DNA of 64,000 bases from Bifidobacterium colobi (GTDB taxonomy: Bacteria > Actinomycetota > Actinomycetes > Actinomycetales > Bifidobacteriaceae): NCBI RefSeq assembly GCF_018555455.1, contig NZ_JAFEJU010000003.1, positions 248,001 through 312,000 of the forward strand, written 5' to 3'. This document shows, in pieces, positions 35,278-43,440 of this stretch; within the stretch, counting starts at the first letter, position 1; the number at the start of each line of letters is the position of its first letter. Below the pieces are notes generated by a model. That model was not told where the DNA came from, ran no database searches, and worked only from the letters and a program-made list of their open reading frames with translations. A program made the position numbers and the translations under genes.

Positions 35278-36260
35278 GCTTCGCATCGCGCGCCTTCGCC
35301 ATCGCGAGCGCCACACCACTGCCTCAGGCAGGTGTGGCGCTCGCCGCGTTCTCGTTCGGCAATCTCGCCACCTCCCTACTGCCGGAATCATGGTGGGCGC
35401 CGACGCACATCATCGGCGCGGTGCTCGGCTTGACACTGCTGATACCGGTATTGGCCAGGCACTGCATCGCCATCCGCAGCACCGCGGTACGCGCCGCGCT
35501 GGCCGCCGACTATCGCAATCCGATGATTGCGCCGCTGGCCACCACCATGCCGATGGCGCTGATCACACTGGGCACCTACTTCGCTCGCTTTGGTTCCGCA
35601 GGCTTACTGTGCGCGCAAATCATCTGGTGGTGCGGGGTACTGTGCATCGCCTCGCTGATGATGTACTTTGCGTGGACTTTCATTGTGCGCGAGTTTCGCT
35701 TGACTACCGTGTGCCCGGCATGGCTGGTCGGCTTCGTGGGCATTCTGGTGGCTGCTGTGACTTCCGGAACCGTTGGCCTCGCATGGGCGGGACACATTAT
35801 TTATGTCATCGGTTTCGTTATCGACATCATCATGCTGGTGTTGATTTCCAGCCGTATCGCCTGGCATGGCTTGCCGACTGGCTTGCGGCCCACGATGACC
35901 ATCTACAGTGCGCCCATCAGTCTGCTGGTCGCCTCATACTTCAGCACCAGCACTGTGCATAATCCACTATTCATGCTGATGCTGCTCACCTGTTCGCAAC
36001 TCCTGTTTGCATTCGTCGCGATACTGTTGCCGTGGATGCTGGCCACGCCACCCTCCCCCGCGTATGCGGCGTTCACCTTCCCGCTGGTAATCACCGCCAC
36101 CGCGCTCAAGAATGCGCTGATCATATTCGAGCAGGCTGGGTGGCAGGTGCCGCAGTGGGCATACTGGCTGCAGATCGGGGAAACGATGCTCGCCGGAGGC
36201 ATGATTGTATTGGCGACGGTAACGTTCGTCGGGATTGCTCGGCAAGCGATACATGCATGA
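35274..36260 (+). CDS. TDT-family transporter (TehA/SLAC1-like)
   Basis: The 328-residue protein has about ten hydrophobic segments and resembles the tellurite-resistance/dicarboxylate transporter family, with NPMIAPLATTMPMALITLGTYF and a MYFAWTFIVREF segment. Family members are anion channels or carriers. It starts at a GTG overlapping the esterase stop codon (GTGA), so the two are coupled. A role in exporting the acid released by the esterase is an inference from this coupling. Confidence 0.7.
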   Translation: MSFASRAFAIASATPLPQAGVALAAFSFGNLATSLLPESWWAPTHIIGAVLGLTLLIPVLARHCIAIRSTAVRAALAADYRNPMIAPLATTMPMALITLGTYFARFGSAGLLCAQIIWWCGVLCIASLMMYFAWTFIVREFRLTTVCPAWLVGFVGILVAAVTSGTVGLAWAGHIIYVIGFVIDIIMLVLISSRIAWHGLPTGLRPTMTIYSAPISLLVASYFSTSTVHNPLFMLMLLTCSQLLFAFVAILLPWMLATPPSPAYAAFTFPLVITATALKNALIIFEQAGWQVPQWAYWLQIGETMLAGGMIVLATVTFVGIARQAIHA

Positions 36261-36307
36261 TCTCGCATGCATCTTCGCCCGCCGAGCATATTGCCATAAT
36301 GGGTCAA

Positions 36308-37699
36308 TCACCCATGCCAGGTCCGACGTCGGCGTCCAGCCAATTCGACTGCGATGCCGGCAACCTTGGTATCAAGGTCATAGAACCACAGCAACACAGC
36401 CATAACGACGACCATCGCAATCGGCAACCATACGAACGTGTTAACCATAGCAGCAATCGCCACGGCGGATTGTTCAGCTGCGCCGCCATCGTAACCGCTC
36501 ATGCCGAGAATCCACGCGATAGCCGCAGCGGAAACACCCATCGCCACCTTCATGGAGAAGCTGGATGAGCTGAATACCATACCGTCGGAGCGTACACCGG
36601 TTTTCCATTCACCGTATTCCACCACATCGGCGCTCATCGCATTCAGAGCGGCATTCATCGGCACAATACCGACCATGCGCACGATAATCGAAACGAAGAA
36701 AACCCATAGACTGCTTGGATTTACCAACACCAGCAGGCTGCCGGCAACCACCAGTGCCAGTCCAGCTAGTGATGAATTACGCTTGCCGAACCGTGCGACC
36801 AGCGGACCAGCGAATGGCAGGCCAATCACCAGCGGAATCACGGTCGCCAATCCGATGACTGCGGTCAGATTGGAATTGCCGAGTACATATTTGGCGATGT
36901 ATGCGGCCATGCCGTTGGCAATTCCGTTGTACATCCACAGCGCGAAGTTCAGACCAAGCGTCAACCACCAGTACTTATTGCGAGCAAGCGCGCGGAAATG
37001 ATCGGCGACAGCGTGATGCCCGGTACCGGAGGCTCGGGAACCGTTCCCAGCGGATTCATTGCCTACGATTTCGCGCGTATTTGCGAACGTGAACCAGTAG
37101 CCGAACGGAATCATCACAGCGATTACGCCGAAGAACAAGCTCCAACCGAACGACGAACCGGGGAACAAGCCGACTACCGGCATCACCAGCACGAACATGA
37201 GCATCGCGGCAATATTGGCGAGCGTCATGCGGAAGATATTCAGTTGGGTTTTCTCGTCGGTATCGTGAGTAATCAACGATGTAAGCGAAGCATATGACAC
37301 ATTGACTGTGGAATACGCGACATTGACTATCGCATAGACAGCCCAAGCATAGATGACGCCCGCCAGCGAATTGCCAAACGGATCAGCGAATAGGAACAGG
37401 AACGCGATGCCATATGCGATGCCGCCAAAGAGCATCCATGGGCGGGCCTTGCCCCAGCGCGATTTGGTTTGGTCCACGAGAATACCAACGGTCAAATCCC
37501 AGAAAGCGACCACAAGTCGCACAATAAGCAGCATCGACGCGACCATAGCCGGGGAAAGACGCACGACATCCGTATAGAACATCGTCAAGTACGTAGACAT
37601 GGCGATGTTGCCGATGGAGGTCCAGAAATCGCCCATGCCGAAGGCGAATTTGGTAAGGAATGACAGTTTGTTTGATGGTTGTACAGTGTATTGAGACAT
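36308..37699 (-). CDS. GPH-family sugar:cation symporter
   Basis: The 463-residue protein belongs to the glycoside-pentoside-hexuronide symporters (MelB/XynB-like). It has 12 membrane segments with KFAFGMGDFWTSIGNIAMSTYLTMFYTDV at the start, the DPTVG-like FWDLTVGILVDQTKSRWGKARPWMLFGG loop, and MSADVVEYGEWKTGVRSDGMVFSS near residue 365. It follows the DUF5060-type glycosidase gene, across a 9-bp terminator-like hairpin, so it probably imports that enzyme's substrate. TAGGTTTTTCT precedes the chosen ATG. Confidence 0.85.
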   Translation of the reverse strand: MSQYTVQPSNKLSFLTKFAFGMGDFWTSIGNIAMSTYLTMFYTDVVRLSPAMVASMLLIVRLVVAFWDLTVGILVDQTKSRWGKARPWMLFGGIAYGIAFLFLFADPFGNSLAGVIYAWAVYAIVNVAYSTVNVSYASLTSLITHDTDEKTQLNIFRMTLANIAAMLMFVLVMPVVGLFPGSSFGWSLFFGVIAVMIPFGYWFTFANTREIVGNESAGNGSRASGTGHHAVADHFRALARNKYWWLTLGLNFALWMYNGIANGMAAYIAKYVLGNSNLTAVIGLATVIPLVIGLPFAGPLVARFGKRNSSLAGLALVVAGSLLVLVNPSSLWVFFVSIIVRMVGIVPMNAALNAMSADVVEYGEWKTGVRSDGMVFSSSSFSMKVAMGVSAAAIAWILGMSGYDGGAAEQSAVAIAAMVNTFVWLPIAMVVVMAVLLWFYDLDTKVAGIAVELAGRRRRTWHG

Positions 37700-37716
37700 A
37701 GAAAAACCTAGAAACA

Positions 37717-37738
37717 AGGCTCCCCATACGGGGAGCCT
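37717..37738 (-). terminator. Hairpin between glycosidase and GPH symporter genes
   Basis: AGGCTCCCC (37717-37725) pairs with GGGGAGCCT (37730-37738) around ATAC. On the minus strand TTGTTT follows, so it could lower expression of the symporter gene relative to the enzyme. Confidence 0.6.
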
Positions 37739-37768
37739 GAAAACTACTCAACAACGAATACGAACGAA

Positions 37769-39301
37769 TCAAGCGACTTTGCAGATTCGCACGGCCATGT
37801 ACTGCTTGCGACCAAGATCGACATGCGCCTTGCCATGGTAGGTGCCGGGCAGACGGTCGATGGTCATATTCCACGTATCGATGACATCCACCGTATATTC
37901 GCCGTTCTCCGGGAGCACCATATCTCGGTACAGCGAGGCATTGAATCCAAAGTAGAACAGTCGCCAATCCTCACCGCTGGTCATCACCGTGACATCCCAG
38001 TAGTCCTCGGATGCGTAAGGCGTCTCGCGAATAGGCACTACATCCGCTGGAGCTTCGGCCATAATCGAGCGCAGGAAACCAATGCGTGACGGAGATTCGC
38101 CATGCAGTTTGCCGCCATGAGCCCACCATAGCTGTTCGCCTTTGTCGATATACACTTCGCCATGGGTCACGTAGCCGCCACGCAACACACCTTCCCAGAA
38201 ACGCCGGGTCTCCTCCTGCGCGGTCAGGTTGCCCCACCCCCAATAGATGTCTCCCTCATATCCAGGCTCATCCACAATCACCGGCTTATGGAATTGCTTG
38301 CGCCAATCCGACACGCATTCGGTGGTGCGGGTCACATCGATGCGTTGGATAGAGCAATGCGTGATCCAAGATTCGTTGTAGTCGAACAGGATTCGGCAAT
38401 TATGAATCGAGCGGAGATGATTGTAGGGGTCATTCGCCATTACCACGCGAGCGTAGCGGCGCCAATCCTCTTTGCTTTTCTGCGGCATGAGATCATACTC
38501 GTTGGCGAACGACCACCATACGTTCTTATAGGCGGCATACCGTCGGGCAATGTAGCTTAAGTAGAACATGTCATCGTCCGCACCCATGTCGCTAAAGCCC
38601 CATTCCGGCTTGTCATACGGATGCAGCAGGATGATGTCCGCCTCTATGCCGAGTGCGTCCAGTTGGGCGATGCGATGATCCAGATTCTCAAAGAACGGCT
38701 CATGGAAACGACGATGATCGAAGCCCTGTTCCATGGATCCTTCGTATGCGAACATCTCCGGATCGGCAGTGTTAAAGTCGTAGAATTTAGGGAACACGCA
38801 CATGCGGATTTTGTTGAACGGTGCTTGTGCAAGCGTTTTGAGCGTTTCCTCTTGAACGTCTTCTGACTGGTTGGTCCACGCGTAGCAGGTGGTGCCATAG
38901 GGTTGGTATGGGGTGCCATCCTCATATGAGAACCGGTAGCTCAGATTCTCTTCTTCGCCGGTAACGAGCACAGTGCCACGCTGTACGTCCGTGGCAAGCA
39001 TGACGCGACCATGATTGTTCCCACGTGCGAGTACGCAAACAAATGAACCACTCACGCCATCGAGTGTGGAATCATTGGCATGCGTGACATAGGACCATTC
39101 TCCGATAGCCGCTGGCATGAATCGGATACTGTACCTTCCTTGGCCACGGTAGAACCCGTTCACCGTCATCTTCTCGCCAGTCAACGCGTTGAAGAAACTC
39201 GCCGACAGCACGACATCCTCATACGGATTGCCTTGAGAGGTTCCGGTCAGGTTGATTTCGAATACCTTGTACTGCTCGGTAGCCGGTTGAGCAACTGTCA
39301 T
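37769..39301 (-). CDS. DUF5060/DUF5605-type glycoside hydrolase-like protein
   Basis: The 510-residue protein has an N-terminal beta domain (about 10-95, DUF5060-like, with GQGRYSIRFMPAAIGEWSYVT), a TIM-barrel centre (about 105-400) and a C-terminal beta domain like DUF5605. The centre has WWSFANEYD (Glu268, likely acid/base) and PVIVDEPGYEGD (Glu345, likely nucleophile), the clan GH-A pattern seen in DUF4038 proteins. No signal peptide is seen. Its sugar specificity is unknown. The chosen ATG at 39301 has AAAGG upstream; the open frame reaches 39400. It lies under a TTAC-N6-GTAA operator and is followed by a GPH symporter. Confidence 0.72.
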   Translation of the reverse strand: MTVAQPATEQYKVFEINLTGTSQGNPYEDVVLSASFFNALTGEKMTVNGFYRGQGRYSIRFMPAAIGEWSYVTHANDSTLDGVSGSFVCVLARGNNHGRVMLATDVQRGTVLVTGEEENLSYRFSYEDGTPYQPYGTTCYAWTNQSEDVQEETLKTLAQAPFNKIRMCVFPKFYDFNTADPEMFAYEGSMEQGFDHRRFHEPFFENLDHRIAQLDALGIEADIILLHPYDKPEWGFSDMGADDDMFYLSYIARRYAAYKNVWWSFANEYDLMPQKSKEDWRRYARVVMANDPYNHLRSIHNCRILFDYNESWITHCSIQRIDVTRTTECVSDWRKQFHKPVIVDEPGYEGDIYWGWGNLTAQEETRRFWEGVLRGGYVTHGEVYIDKGEQLWWAHGGKLHGESPSRIGFLRSIMAEAPADVVPIRETPYASEDYWDVTVMTSGEDWRLFYFGFNASLYRDMVLPENGEYTVDVIDTWNMTIDRLPGTYHGKAHVDLGRKQYMAVRICKVA

Positions 39302-39405
39302 GATTATCACCTTTATCGTTGAAGCATGCGCACGACTTCGTGCGCGATAATTCATGTTCATCGAATAGCAACCGAACAATGAATGCCGGAACTCATTCAT
39401 TATCG

Positions 39406-39421
39406 GTTACTGATAGGTAAC
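39406..39421. promoter_or_regulatory. TetR operator TTAC-N6-GTAA, copy 1
   Basis: GTTAC-TGATAG-GTAAC lies about 105 bases upstream of the DUF5060-type gene. The same pattern recurs at 40222 and 40316, around the adjacent TetR gene. Confidence 0.65.
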
Positions 39422-39474
39422 TTATCAGCGATGTGCGAAGTAAGTCAAATCACCGACACGCCGTGAACGAACCA

Positions 39475-40161
39475 TCAACGGTACCCATCCCACTGTGGGG
39501 ACGGAAACAGATAGTCCGAATATCGTTCCCATTCGGCCACGAAATCAATCGTGTCCGGGTTAGCCAACCAACGGCCTTCCAGACCGTACATCGTAGCGTT
39601 CGCCAGCATATACACGAACTCCCCGTCCACCCCATCGGGAACCAGCCAATCATGCTCGCGGAACTGCTGCGCCAAGCGAGCAGGGCGCTCGGCGAAATAC
39701 GCATAGGCGGGATGCGCCGGCGACATGGCCTCCGCGTTGAGCATCTCGAATACTTTGACCATTTCAGGCTGTGCAGCATTTTGCGCCACAACCTCACGAA
39801 GCACTTCGGGAATTCTAGGCCTATCGCCTTCGCGCGAGCCTCCTCCCACGAATTGCGACAAATACCGCTCGACGGCATCCACTTTGTCGTAATGCCGTTC
39901 GATCACCGCAATCAGTAGCCCCTGCTTGCTTTTGACTCGATGAATCACCGCCGTCTGGGAAATGCCAATCTCGTTGGCAATATCCTGCAAGGACATACCG
40001 TAGTAACCCTTCTCACCGATGAGCCTCACCGCCACATCCACAATCTGATTGAAACGCTCTTGTGAACTCATGCGCTTCTTCGCAGCTTCCCTCTTCGGTG
40101 AACCAGCAGCATGTCCGTTAATCAGTTCGGCAATACGAGACCGCTCTTCCAGGTCCTTCAT
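39475..40161 (-). CDS. TetR-family regulator (paralogue 3)
   Basis: The 228-residue protein has a longer basic N-terminus (SPKREAAKKRMSSQERF) and the helix-turn-helix GYYGMSLQDIANEIGISQTAVIHRVKSKQGLL (about 57-88). The ligand domain has NAEAMSPAHPAYAYF and ends LFPSPQWDGYR. GGAGG lies five bases before the start. Three TTAC-N6-GTAA sites around it suggest that it controls itself, the glycosidase-symporter pair and the MFS-esterase pair. Confidence 0.86.
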   Translation of the reverse strand: MKDLEERSRIAELINGHAAGSPKREAAKKRMSSQERFNQIVDVAVRLIGEKGYYGMSLQDIANEIGISQTAVIHRVKSKQGLLIAVIERHYDKVDAVERYLSQFVGGGSREGDRPRIPEVLREVVAQNAAQPEMVKVFEMLNAEAMSPAHPAYAYFAERPARLAQQFREHDWLVPDGVDGEFVYMLANATMYGLEGRWLANPDTIDFVAEWERYSDYLFPSPQWDGYR

Positions 40162-40221
40162 CTCACCCTCCAGATGTGAAGCATCGGCAGTATTCCCCGA
40201 TAATCGGCATCAAATCAGTAC

Positions 40222-40235
40222 TTACCGTATAGTAA
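40222..40235. promoter_or_regulatory. TetR operator TTAC-N6-GTAA, copy 2
   Basis: TTAC-CGTATA-GTAA lies 61 bases upstream of the TetR start codon, placed for autoregulation. Confidence 0.6.
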
Positions 40236-40281
40236 CAAAGTTTGCTTTTTCACCACAGAGAAGGCGGAACGACACGCCTTC

Positions 40282-40310
40282 TTGACAGACACATACAAGC
40301 CATTTATATT
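40282..40310 (+). promoter_or_regulatory. Strong promoter of MFS-hydrolase operon
   Basis: TTGACA (40282-40287) and TATATT (40305-40310) are 17 bases apart, near-consensus for the housekeeping sigma factor. The operator copy 3 begins six bases after the -10 element. Confidence 0.75.
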
Positions 40311-40315
40311 CTTAA

Positions 40316-40343
40316 GTTACTAGGTAGTAATAAATAACTACCT
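40316..40343. promoter_or_regulatory. TetR operator TTAC-N6-GTAA, copy 3, with nested repeat
   Basis: GTTAC-TAGGTA-GTAA covers the predicted transcription start. A second inverted repeat AGGTAGT/ACTACCT (40322-40328 and 40337-40343) overlaps it. Confidence 0.65.
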
Positions 40344-40395
40344 GTCCGGAACAGCGTCGTTTATCCACTCGCATTAACACCAAGGAGGGTGTTAT

Positions 40396-41691
40396 ATGGA
40401 CACCACCGCAACGGTTGCGGCGCAACCAACAATCAGTATCGACAATCTCGCACCAGACACCGGCAAACCGCTGACCAAAGCCCAAGTCACACGATTCGGT
40501 CTTGGCTTCCTGCTCTTCGGCCTGACATGGATGACCGCAGGAGCCATCGGCGCAGGCGTGCTGCTCCCCAACAGATTCACCTATCTCAATATCGGCAAAC
40601 CTGAAACCATATTGAGCATGATGAACTCGATCAGCATCATCTTCGCACTGATCGCCAATGTCGTGTTCGGCGCGCTATCCGACATTACGCGGTCTCGATT
40701 CGGTAAGCGCACCCCATGGATTTTCTGCGGCGGATTCGTTGCCGCGGCAGCCTTCTACTGCACATCCATCGCCACCAGCGTCGCGGGCATTGTTGTTGGA
40801 TGGTCGTTCTTCCAAATCGGCATTAACATCATGATCGCCCCATGCATTGCCATCCTCTCCGACCGCGTGCCCTCAAAAATCCGCGGTACTATGTCCGCGT
40901 TCTATGGAGCGGGCAGCACCGTGGGCGGCTCTATCGGCACTATTGCCGGCTCTGCATTCATCAACAACGATCGACTTGGCTTCATCCTAGGCGTCGTACT
41001 GCTGTGCATATCCGGCATTCTCACCGTGTTCCTCTTCCCGAAGGAGCTCCCCTCCACCACCGCAGACACCCAACACATCAGCGTCAAGGAAATCGTCATG
41101 CAGTTCCGACCACCGACCAAGGGCGCTCGAGACTTCTACCTGGCGCTTGTCGGACGCATGCTGCTGATGGTCGGCTACTACATGATCATGGGCTACCAGC
41201 TGTATGTCGCCATGAACTACATCGGCCTGGAATCCACCGATGCTGCCGCTCTGGTCTCCCAGATGTCTCTCATCAGCACCGTCATCGTACTGCCTATTTC
41301 CCTGTTGGCCGGCCCAATCTCGGATAAGATGGGCAAGCGCAAACCACCAGTGGTGATTGCTTCCATCATCCTGTGCATCGGTTTGGCCATCCCATTCGCA
41401 TCCCCCACCAAGATGGGCATGCTGGTGTTCGCCGGCGTCGCCTCCCTCGGGTACGGCGTCTACACGGCAGTTGATCAGGCATTGAACGTCGACGTGCTGC
41501 CCAACGCCGAGGAAGCCGGTAAGGATCTCGGCATTCTGAACCTTGCCAACACACTTGGTCAGATTCTCGCACCGCTGTGCACATCGACCATCGTTATCGC
41601 CACCAATTCCTACAAGCTCGCATTCCCCGCCGCAATCATTGCAGTGCTGCTTGGCGCGGTTAGCATTATCTTCATCAAGAAAGTCAAGTGA
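40396..41691 (+). CDS. MFS glycoside permease, SLC45-like
   Basis: The 431-residue protein has 12 membrane segments. Loop 2-3 reads GALSDITRSRFGKRTPWIFCGG and the loop near residue 355 reads GYGVYTAVDQALNVDVLPNAEEAGKDLGILNLANTLGQ, the pattern of sucrose/glycoside:proton symporters of the SLC45 type. Three other permeases in the window share it. GGAGG lies seven bases upstream. It is followed by a hydrolase gene at a gap of eight bases. Confidence 0.83.
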   Translation: MDTTATVAAQPTISIDNLAPDTGKPLTKAQVTRFGLGFLLFGLTWMTAGAIGAGVLLPNRFTYLNIGKPETILSMMNSISIIFALIANVVFGALSDITRSRFGKRTPWIFCGGFVAAAAFYCTSIATSVAGIVVGWSFFQIGINIMIAPCIAILSDRVPSKIRGTMSAFYGAGSTVGGSIGTIAGSAFINNDRLGFILGVVLLCISGILTVFLFPKELPSTTADTQHISVKEIVMQFRPPTKGARDFYLALVGRMLLMVGYYMIMGYQLYVAMNYIGLESTDAAALVSQMSLISTVIVLPISLLAGPISDKMGKRKPPVVIASIILCIGLAIPFASPTKMGMLVFAGVASLGYGVYTAVDQALNVDVLPNAEEAGKDLGILNLANTLGQILAPLCTSTIVIATNSYKLAFPAAIIAVLLGAVSIIFIKKVK

Positions 41692-41699
41692 GGACTATC

Positions 41700-43184
41700 A
41701 TGACAGACATTCATATCACTGATATAAGCCCGATTCCGGTAACCGAAGATTCCCGCCCGTTCGCCAGCGCGGCACAATGCTGCGACTTCGACCGCAACGG
41801 CTATATCGAATCCGAATACTACATGTCCGGCACAGCCAACGTGTACGAGACCCACGCAGACGGAACCATCGGGGTACGAACGCCGAACGCCCCTTATACC
41901 AATCGTTTTATTGTGCGCGCTCCTCGAGATACACGGTCGTTCAGCGGCAATGTCGTTGTGGAGATCATCAACCCCTCGGCCTTCATTGACCTTGAACGCA
42001 TGTGGGTGCTTGGGCATACGGAAATGATCAGGCGAGGCGATATCTACGTGGGTATCACCAGCAAACCCAACACCATCGCCAAGCTACTGGAATTCGACCA
42101 TGACCGGTACTCGAGTATGAACTGGGCGAACCCCACTCCCAATACGCCTTTCGGTTTTACCGACGAACAGTTGGCTGCAATGAACGGACGCATTATGCCG
42201 GATATCGACATCAGTTACGAGCCAGGCTTGTTCTGGGACATGCTCACCGATCTGGCACTACTGTTGCGTTCCAACGATGCCAAGAACCCTTTGCATGACT
42301 ATCATCCGAAGCACATCGCGCTGGCCGGCTGGTCGCAATCCGCCGCTTATCTCATCCGATACGTCAATGATTTCACCTACCGCAGGGCCACCGATCATGA
42401 TGTGTTCGATGGATTCATCGCAGCGGGACCGCCAAGATTCCTACCCACTCCGGTCAACCAATACGAAGTGCTGTCCACTCTCACCGATCTTGGCATCTCG
42501 AAAATCCGCACCGTTCGCAATCCTTGCATCATCATGCAAACAGAAAGCGAGAATTCATCCCTCGGCGCCCACGATGTGCCCCGCCCTGACGGCGACGAAC
42601 CCGAATTCATGTGCCGCCACTATGACATCACCGGAGCCAGCCATGACACCCGTTACACACTGACTGACTACTATCAGGACAACCCCGGCCTTAAACGAGT
42701 CAATGCGCTTTTCGGCTATGACGGACGTTTCAACAAGGAGCCGAACAACTATCCCTCACAGTTCCTTGTAGCCGCAGCAATACGCAACCTGTTCCGCTGG
42801 ATCGAAACCGGAGTGGCACCGGAGCCGAGCGAACCAATTCACACGAACGCTAACGGCACGAATGTGCGCGACGCATTCGGCAACTCGATTGGTGGGCTGC
42901 GCACCTGCCTGCTCGACTACCCCACCGGCACCTATTACAGCTACAGCGATATCAATCCGAAGTCAGAAGGCATGTACGGCAAAGGCATCGATGGCCTCTA
43001 CGGCCATGAAGAGCCCTTCCCCGCTTCTATGCTTATCCACCTGTATGGAACGCTGAAACATTACGAGGAACTCTGCAAGCGGCACACGTTCCGACAAGTG
43101 ACGCATGGATTCATCTGCCAGGAGGATGCTGACGCCCTAGTACGTTTCGCAGTATCCAAAGCCGAGGAGCGTGGCCTGAGATAA
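41700..43184 (+). CDS. Alpha/beta-hydrolase domain protein (Abhydrolase_10-like)
   Basis: The 494-residue protein resembles the alpha/beta-hydrolase domain group that is larger than usual esterases. The nucleophile elbow is LAGWSQSAAYL (Ser212), with Ser in place of the last Gly of GxSxG. FSGNVVVEIINPSAFIDLERMW is typical of the group. A His near QVTHGFICQED (about 473) may complete the triad. No signal peptide is visible. I chose the ATG at 41700 (GAGG six bases upstream) over a GTG at 41688. Its coupling to an MFS gene suggests hydrolysis of an imported ester. Confidence 0.75.
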   Translation: MTDIHITDISPIPVTEDSRPFASAAQCCDFDRNGYIESEYYMSGTANVYETHADGTIGVRTPNAPYTNRFIVRAPRDTRSFSGNVVVEIINPSAFIDLERMWVLGHTEMIRRGDIYVGITSKPNTIAKLLEFDHDRYSSMNWANPTPNTPFGFTDEQLAAMNGRIMPDIDISYEPGLFWDMLTDLALLLRSNDAKNPLHDYHPKHIALAGWSQSAAYLIRYVNDFTYRRATDHDVFDGFIAAGPPRFLPTPVNQYEVLSTLTDLGISKIRTVRNPCIIMQTESENSSLGAHDVPRPDGDEPEFMCRHYDITGASHDTRYTLTDYYQDNPGLKRVNALFGYDGRFNKEPNNYPSQFLVAAAIRNLFRWIETGVAPEPSEPIHTNANGTNVRDAFGNSIGGLRTCLLDYPTGTYYSYSDINPKSEGMYGKGIDGLYGHEEPFPASMLIHLYGTLKHYEELCKRHTFRQVTHGFICQEDADALVRFAVSKAEERGLR

Positions 43185-43277
43185 ACACATAGATATGGAG
43201 CGCCGGTACAGTTGTCCGTCATTATGTTATGCGACACGCCGGCGCAATGCTGCGCATACCAAGGAACAGGCCGGTTT

Positions 43278-43316
43278 GAGGGCACTTAATTTCAAGCCTT
43301 GAAATTAAGTGCCCTC
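43278..43316. promoter_or_regulatory. Operator or terminator palindrome A upstream of MFS
   Basis: An 18-bp perfect stem (43278-43295 with 43299-43316) has a 3-base centre. Its core, TTAATTTCAA then three bases then TTGAAATTAA, is repeated at 43342. The right arm supplies the -35 element TTGAAA of the promoter. It could also end the upstream transcript. Confidence 0.65.
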
Positions 43317-43327
43317 TATGCAATAAT
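43299..43327 (+). promoter_or_regulatory. Predicted promoter of MFS-carboxylesterase operon
   Basis: TTGAAA (43299-43304) and AATAAT (43322-43327) are 17 bases apart. Palindrome A overlaps the -35 element and palindrome B lies just after the predicted start. Confidence 0.6.
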
Positions 43328-43341
43328 TACTTGCATCCAAG

Positions 43342-43364
43342 TTAATTTCAATGGTTGAAATTAA
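43342..43364. promoter_or_regulatory. Operator palindrome B upstream of MFS
   Basis: TTAATTTCAA (43342-43351) and TTGAAATTAA (43355-43364) form a perfect inverted repeat around TGG, identical in arms to the core of palindrome A. No regulator gene is adjacent; the ROK protein at 46545 is the closest candidate. Confidence 0.65.
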
Positions 43365-43440
43365 TTGGTTTGTCAATGCACAACGTACCAGTTCGCCAAG
43401 GACGACGAAACCTGGACGCATTCCAAAGGAGGAATCGCAT

